6,256 nt of DNA from Hyphomicrobiales bacterium (GTDB taxonomy: Bacteria > Pseudomonadota > Alphaproteobacteria > Rhizobiales > Aestuariivirgaceae). Shown piece by piece: positions 5,177 to 6,256 of the stretch. The stretch covers positions 1 to 6,256 of the forward strand of contig JACMJT010000468.1 in assembly GCA_014380505.1 (NCBI GenBank), read 5' to 3'. Made by a program: the position numbers and the translations under genes. The notes beneath the pieces were generated by a model. That model was not told where the DNA came from, searched no databases, and saw only the letters and a program-made list of their open reading frames with translations. Within the stretch, counting starts at the first letter, position 1. Every line of letters begins with the position of its first letter.

Positions 5177-5608
5177 TTAGAAGGGGCTTTCGCATTCCCG
5201 TACTTGGCCGCTGAAGGCCACCCAGGTGTTATCGTCGAGGTTGTAAGACCGGTAGCGTTCCGAGCACCACTGGACGTGGTCATCGCCCCACTCGTAATCA
5301 TCATCATCGTCATAGACACTCAGCGGAACCGTTAATGTCCACCACGGGCTGCTGTAGTAGTAGCCGTCGTAATAGTGGCGGTAGTTGGAACGGCGATTCC
5401 GGAAGCGGTCGCCATGACGTTTCCGGTCCCACCGGCTTTCATCGTTTCGACGCTTGGCGACCTCCTGCAGGAGGATATTGCCGCCGCTGTTCACTCCGTC
5501 CGTTTGCTGGACGGCAAGGAGGGCCGTAGCCGACGCGCTGCCGCCGGGCACTGCGAAAGCGCCGATGCCGAGCATCGCCGCTATCGCCAATGGGTAAAAC
5601 TTGTTCAT
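5177..5608 (-). CDS. BA14K-like secreted protein
   Basis: A 143-residue exported protein of the BA14K family, named after a 14-kDa immunoreactive, lectin-like Brucella protein and frequent in Hyphomicrobiales. Residues 1-28 are a signal peptide (MNKFYPLAIAAMLGIGAFAV, likely cleavage near SASA). A basic stretch follows (52-78, many Arg/Lys), then a Tyr/Trp-rich stretch (76-90), an acidic run (Asp100-104 and on to 110), and the family signature HVQWCSERYRSYN (111-123) with NTWVAFSGQVREC (127-139). Cys115 and Cys139 probably form a disulfide. An ATG at 5621-5623 would add MENLV, but GGAG (5621-5618) lies nine bases before the ATG at 5606-5608, which also starts with the expected basic signal-peptide N-terminus. 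Whether it binds carbohydrate, as proposed for the Brucella protein, is unknown. It lies between ispE and the polyprenyl synthase, where relatives often have a TPR protein (from memory). Confidence 0.9.
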   Translation of the reverse strand: MNKFYPLAIAAMLGIGAFAVPGGSASATALLAVQQTDGVNSGGNILLQEVAKRRNDESRWDRKRHGDRFRNRRSNYRHYYDGYYYSSPWWTLTVPLSVYDDDDDYEWGDDHVQWCSERYRSYNLDDNTWVAFSGQVRECESPF

Positions 5609-5726
5609 CACTAAATTCTCCATCTAACCAGGAATCGGTTGGACGAACCCGCACGGTTCGGCCTTGTTGATCAACGCGGGGGGCGCGGCGAAGGTTCCGC
5701 CGTTACCAGGGCCTCCGCAGTGAGAT
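5609..5726. other. Intergenic region between ispE and the BA14K-like gene with small hairpins
   Basis: 118 bases after the ispE stop. It contains CGGCG-aaggttc-CGCCG (5686-5702), CGAACC-cgcac-GGTTCG (5644-5660) and the perfect palindrome GTTGATCAAC (5666-5675). None is followed by a T-run on the minus strand. One of the stems may end the ispE transcript; a promoter for the BA14K-like gene would have to lie here, but no clear hexamer pair is seen. Confidence 0.4.
5618..5621 (-). promoter_or_regulatory. Ribosome binding site of the BA14K-like gene
   Basis: GGAG on the minus strand, nine bases before the ATG at 5606-5608. It overlaps the competing upstream ATG (5621-5623), favouring the inner start and a standard signal peptide. 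Confidence 0.55.
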
Positions 5727-6256
5727 TCAGCCTAAAATCGCCTGTTGCACCCACCATTGCGGGTGCAACGCCGAAATAGCCCGCGCCGCCTTCCTCGCTG
5801 CATCTGGTTTTTCGAATACTCCGAAACACGTGGCGCCGGAGCCGGACATGCGGGCGAAGCGAATGCCTTGCTGGTTCTCCAGCACGGCGATTACACCGGC
5901 GATGGCGGGAACGAGCGCCACGGCCGGTAGGGTGAGATCGTTGCGCCATGCCGCAGGGTCAGAGAGATCGGTGAGGGAAGCTCCCCGGCACTCCCCCTCG
6001 GCCAGCCCGAGCTTTTGGAAGACCGCCGGCGTCTGAACCGCGATTAGGGGATTGACCAGTACGGCGTGCAGCGGTTTGAAATTTTCGAGAGGGACGATGC
6101 GCTCGCCCACACCCTGCATGCGGCAGGCCTTACCCACAAGGCAAACGGGCACATCGGCGCCAAGCGATAGGGCGGCTTGCTCGATTTCGGAGTCGATTCC
6201 TTCGATTTCCGCCAATCGCAGGAAACCCCGCATGCCCGCCGCGGCGTCGGCGGACC
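5727..6256 (-). CDS. ispE: 4-(cytidine 5'-diphospho)-2-C-methyl-D-erythritol kinase, C-terminal part (cut by right edge)
   Basis: A GHMP-superfamily kinase of the MEP pathway, phosphorylating the 2-hydroxyl of CDP-methylerythritol in the cytoplasm. The last 175 residues are present (the family is about 280-300 long), so the start and the first substrate-binding region lie beyond the right edge. The fragment opens inside the ATP-binding glycine-rich loop with SADAAAGMRGFL, corresponding to the family's GGGSSDAAA. SLGADVPVCLVGKACRMQGVGERI (about 30-53 of the fragment) and the third GHMP motif FARMSGSGATCFGVF (about 132-146) are both typical. Reading continues upstream of the Met at 6231-6233 without a stop, so that Met is internal. 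It ends in TGA. Together with the polyprenyl synthase it places two isoprenoid genes in one neighbourhood, although on opposite strands. Identification is secure. Confidence 0.96.
   Translation of the reverse strand, partial: SADAAAGMRGFLRLAEIEGIDSEIEQAALSLGADVPVCLVGKACRMQGVGERIVPLENFKPLHAVLVNPLIAVQTPAVFQKLGLAEGECRGASLTDLSDPAAWRNDLTLPAVALVPAIAGVIAVLENQQGIRFARMSGSGATCFGVFEKPDAARKAARAISALHPQWWVQQAILG

Overview
The window looks like a chromosomal housekeeping stretch from an alphaproteobacterium, probably of Hyphomicrobiales type. The clues are the gene order (ispE, polyprenyl diphosphate synthase, DUF2007 protein, COG4123-type methyltransferase, S49 peptidase, glyQ), a BA14K-family secreted protein, GC-rich coding sequence, and a palindromic intergenic repeat of a kind common in rhizobial genomes. 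The assignment rests on remembered synteny and families, not on a database search.

Layout from left to right. Positions 1-275 hold the N-terminal part of glyQ (minus strand, cut by the left edge). Positions 327-1439 (minus) encode an exported V8/trypsin-like protein in which all three catalytic positions appear substituted, with a Glu/Thr-rich tail. Positions 1525-1704 (minus) encode a 59-residue single-span membrane protein, and 1716-2555 (minus) an S49 (SppA-like) peptidase with an intact Ser/Lys dyad. A 324-base gene-free stretch follows, with a palindromic repeat at 2790-2842. Positions 2880-3701 and 3711-3929 (minus) form a two-gene unit: a DUF2007 protein followed by an N6-adenine-type methyltransferase. 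A divergent intergenic region (3930-4090) separates these from the only plus-strand gene, a long-chain polyprenyl diphosphate synthase (4091-5110). It converges, across a strong hairpin, on a minus-strand BA14K-like secreted protein (5177-5608). The right edge holds the C-terminal part of ispE (5727-6256, minus).

Functionally, IspE supplies isoprenoid precursors by the MEP pathway and the polyprenyl synthase makes the quinone side chain. GlyQ charges tRNA-Gly, and the methyltransferase probably modifies tRNA. The two exported proteins (pseudo-protease and BA14K-like) look like lineage-specific additions to this otherwise conserved cluster.

The observation most worth following is the apparently inactive V8-like protease with its acidic, Cys-ended tail. 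I see no CRISPR array, tRNA, rRNA, insertion sequence or defence system.
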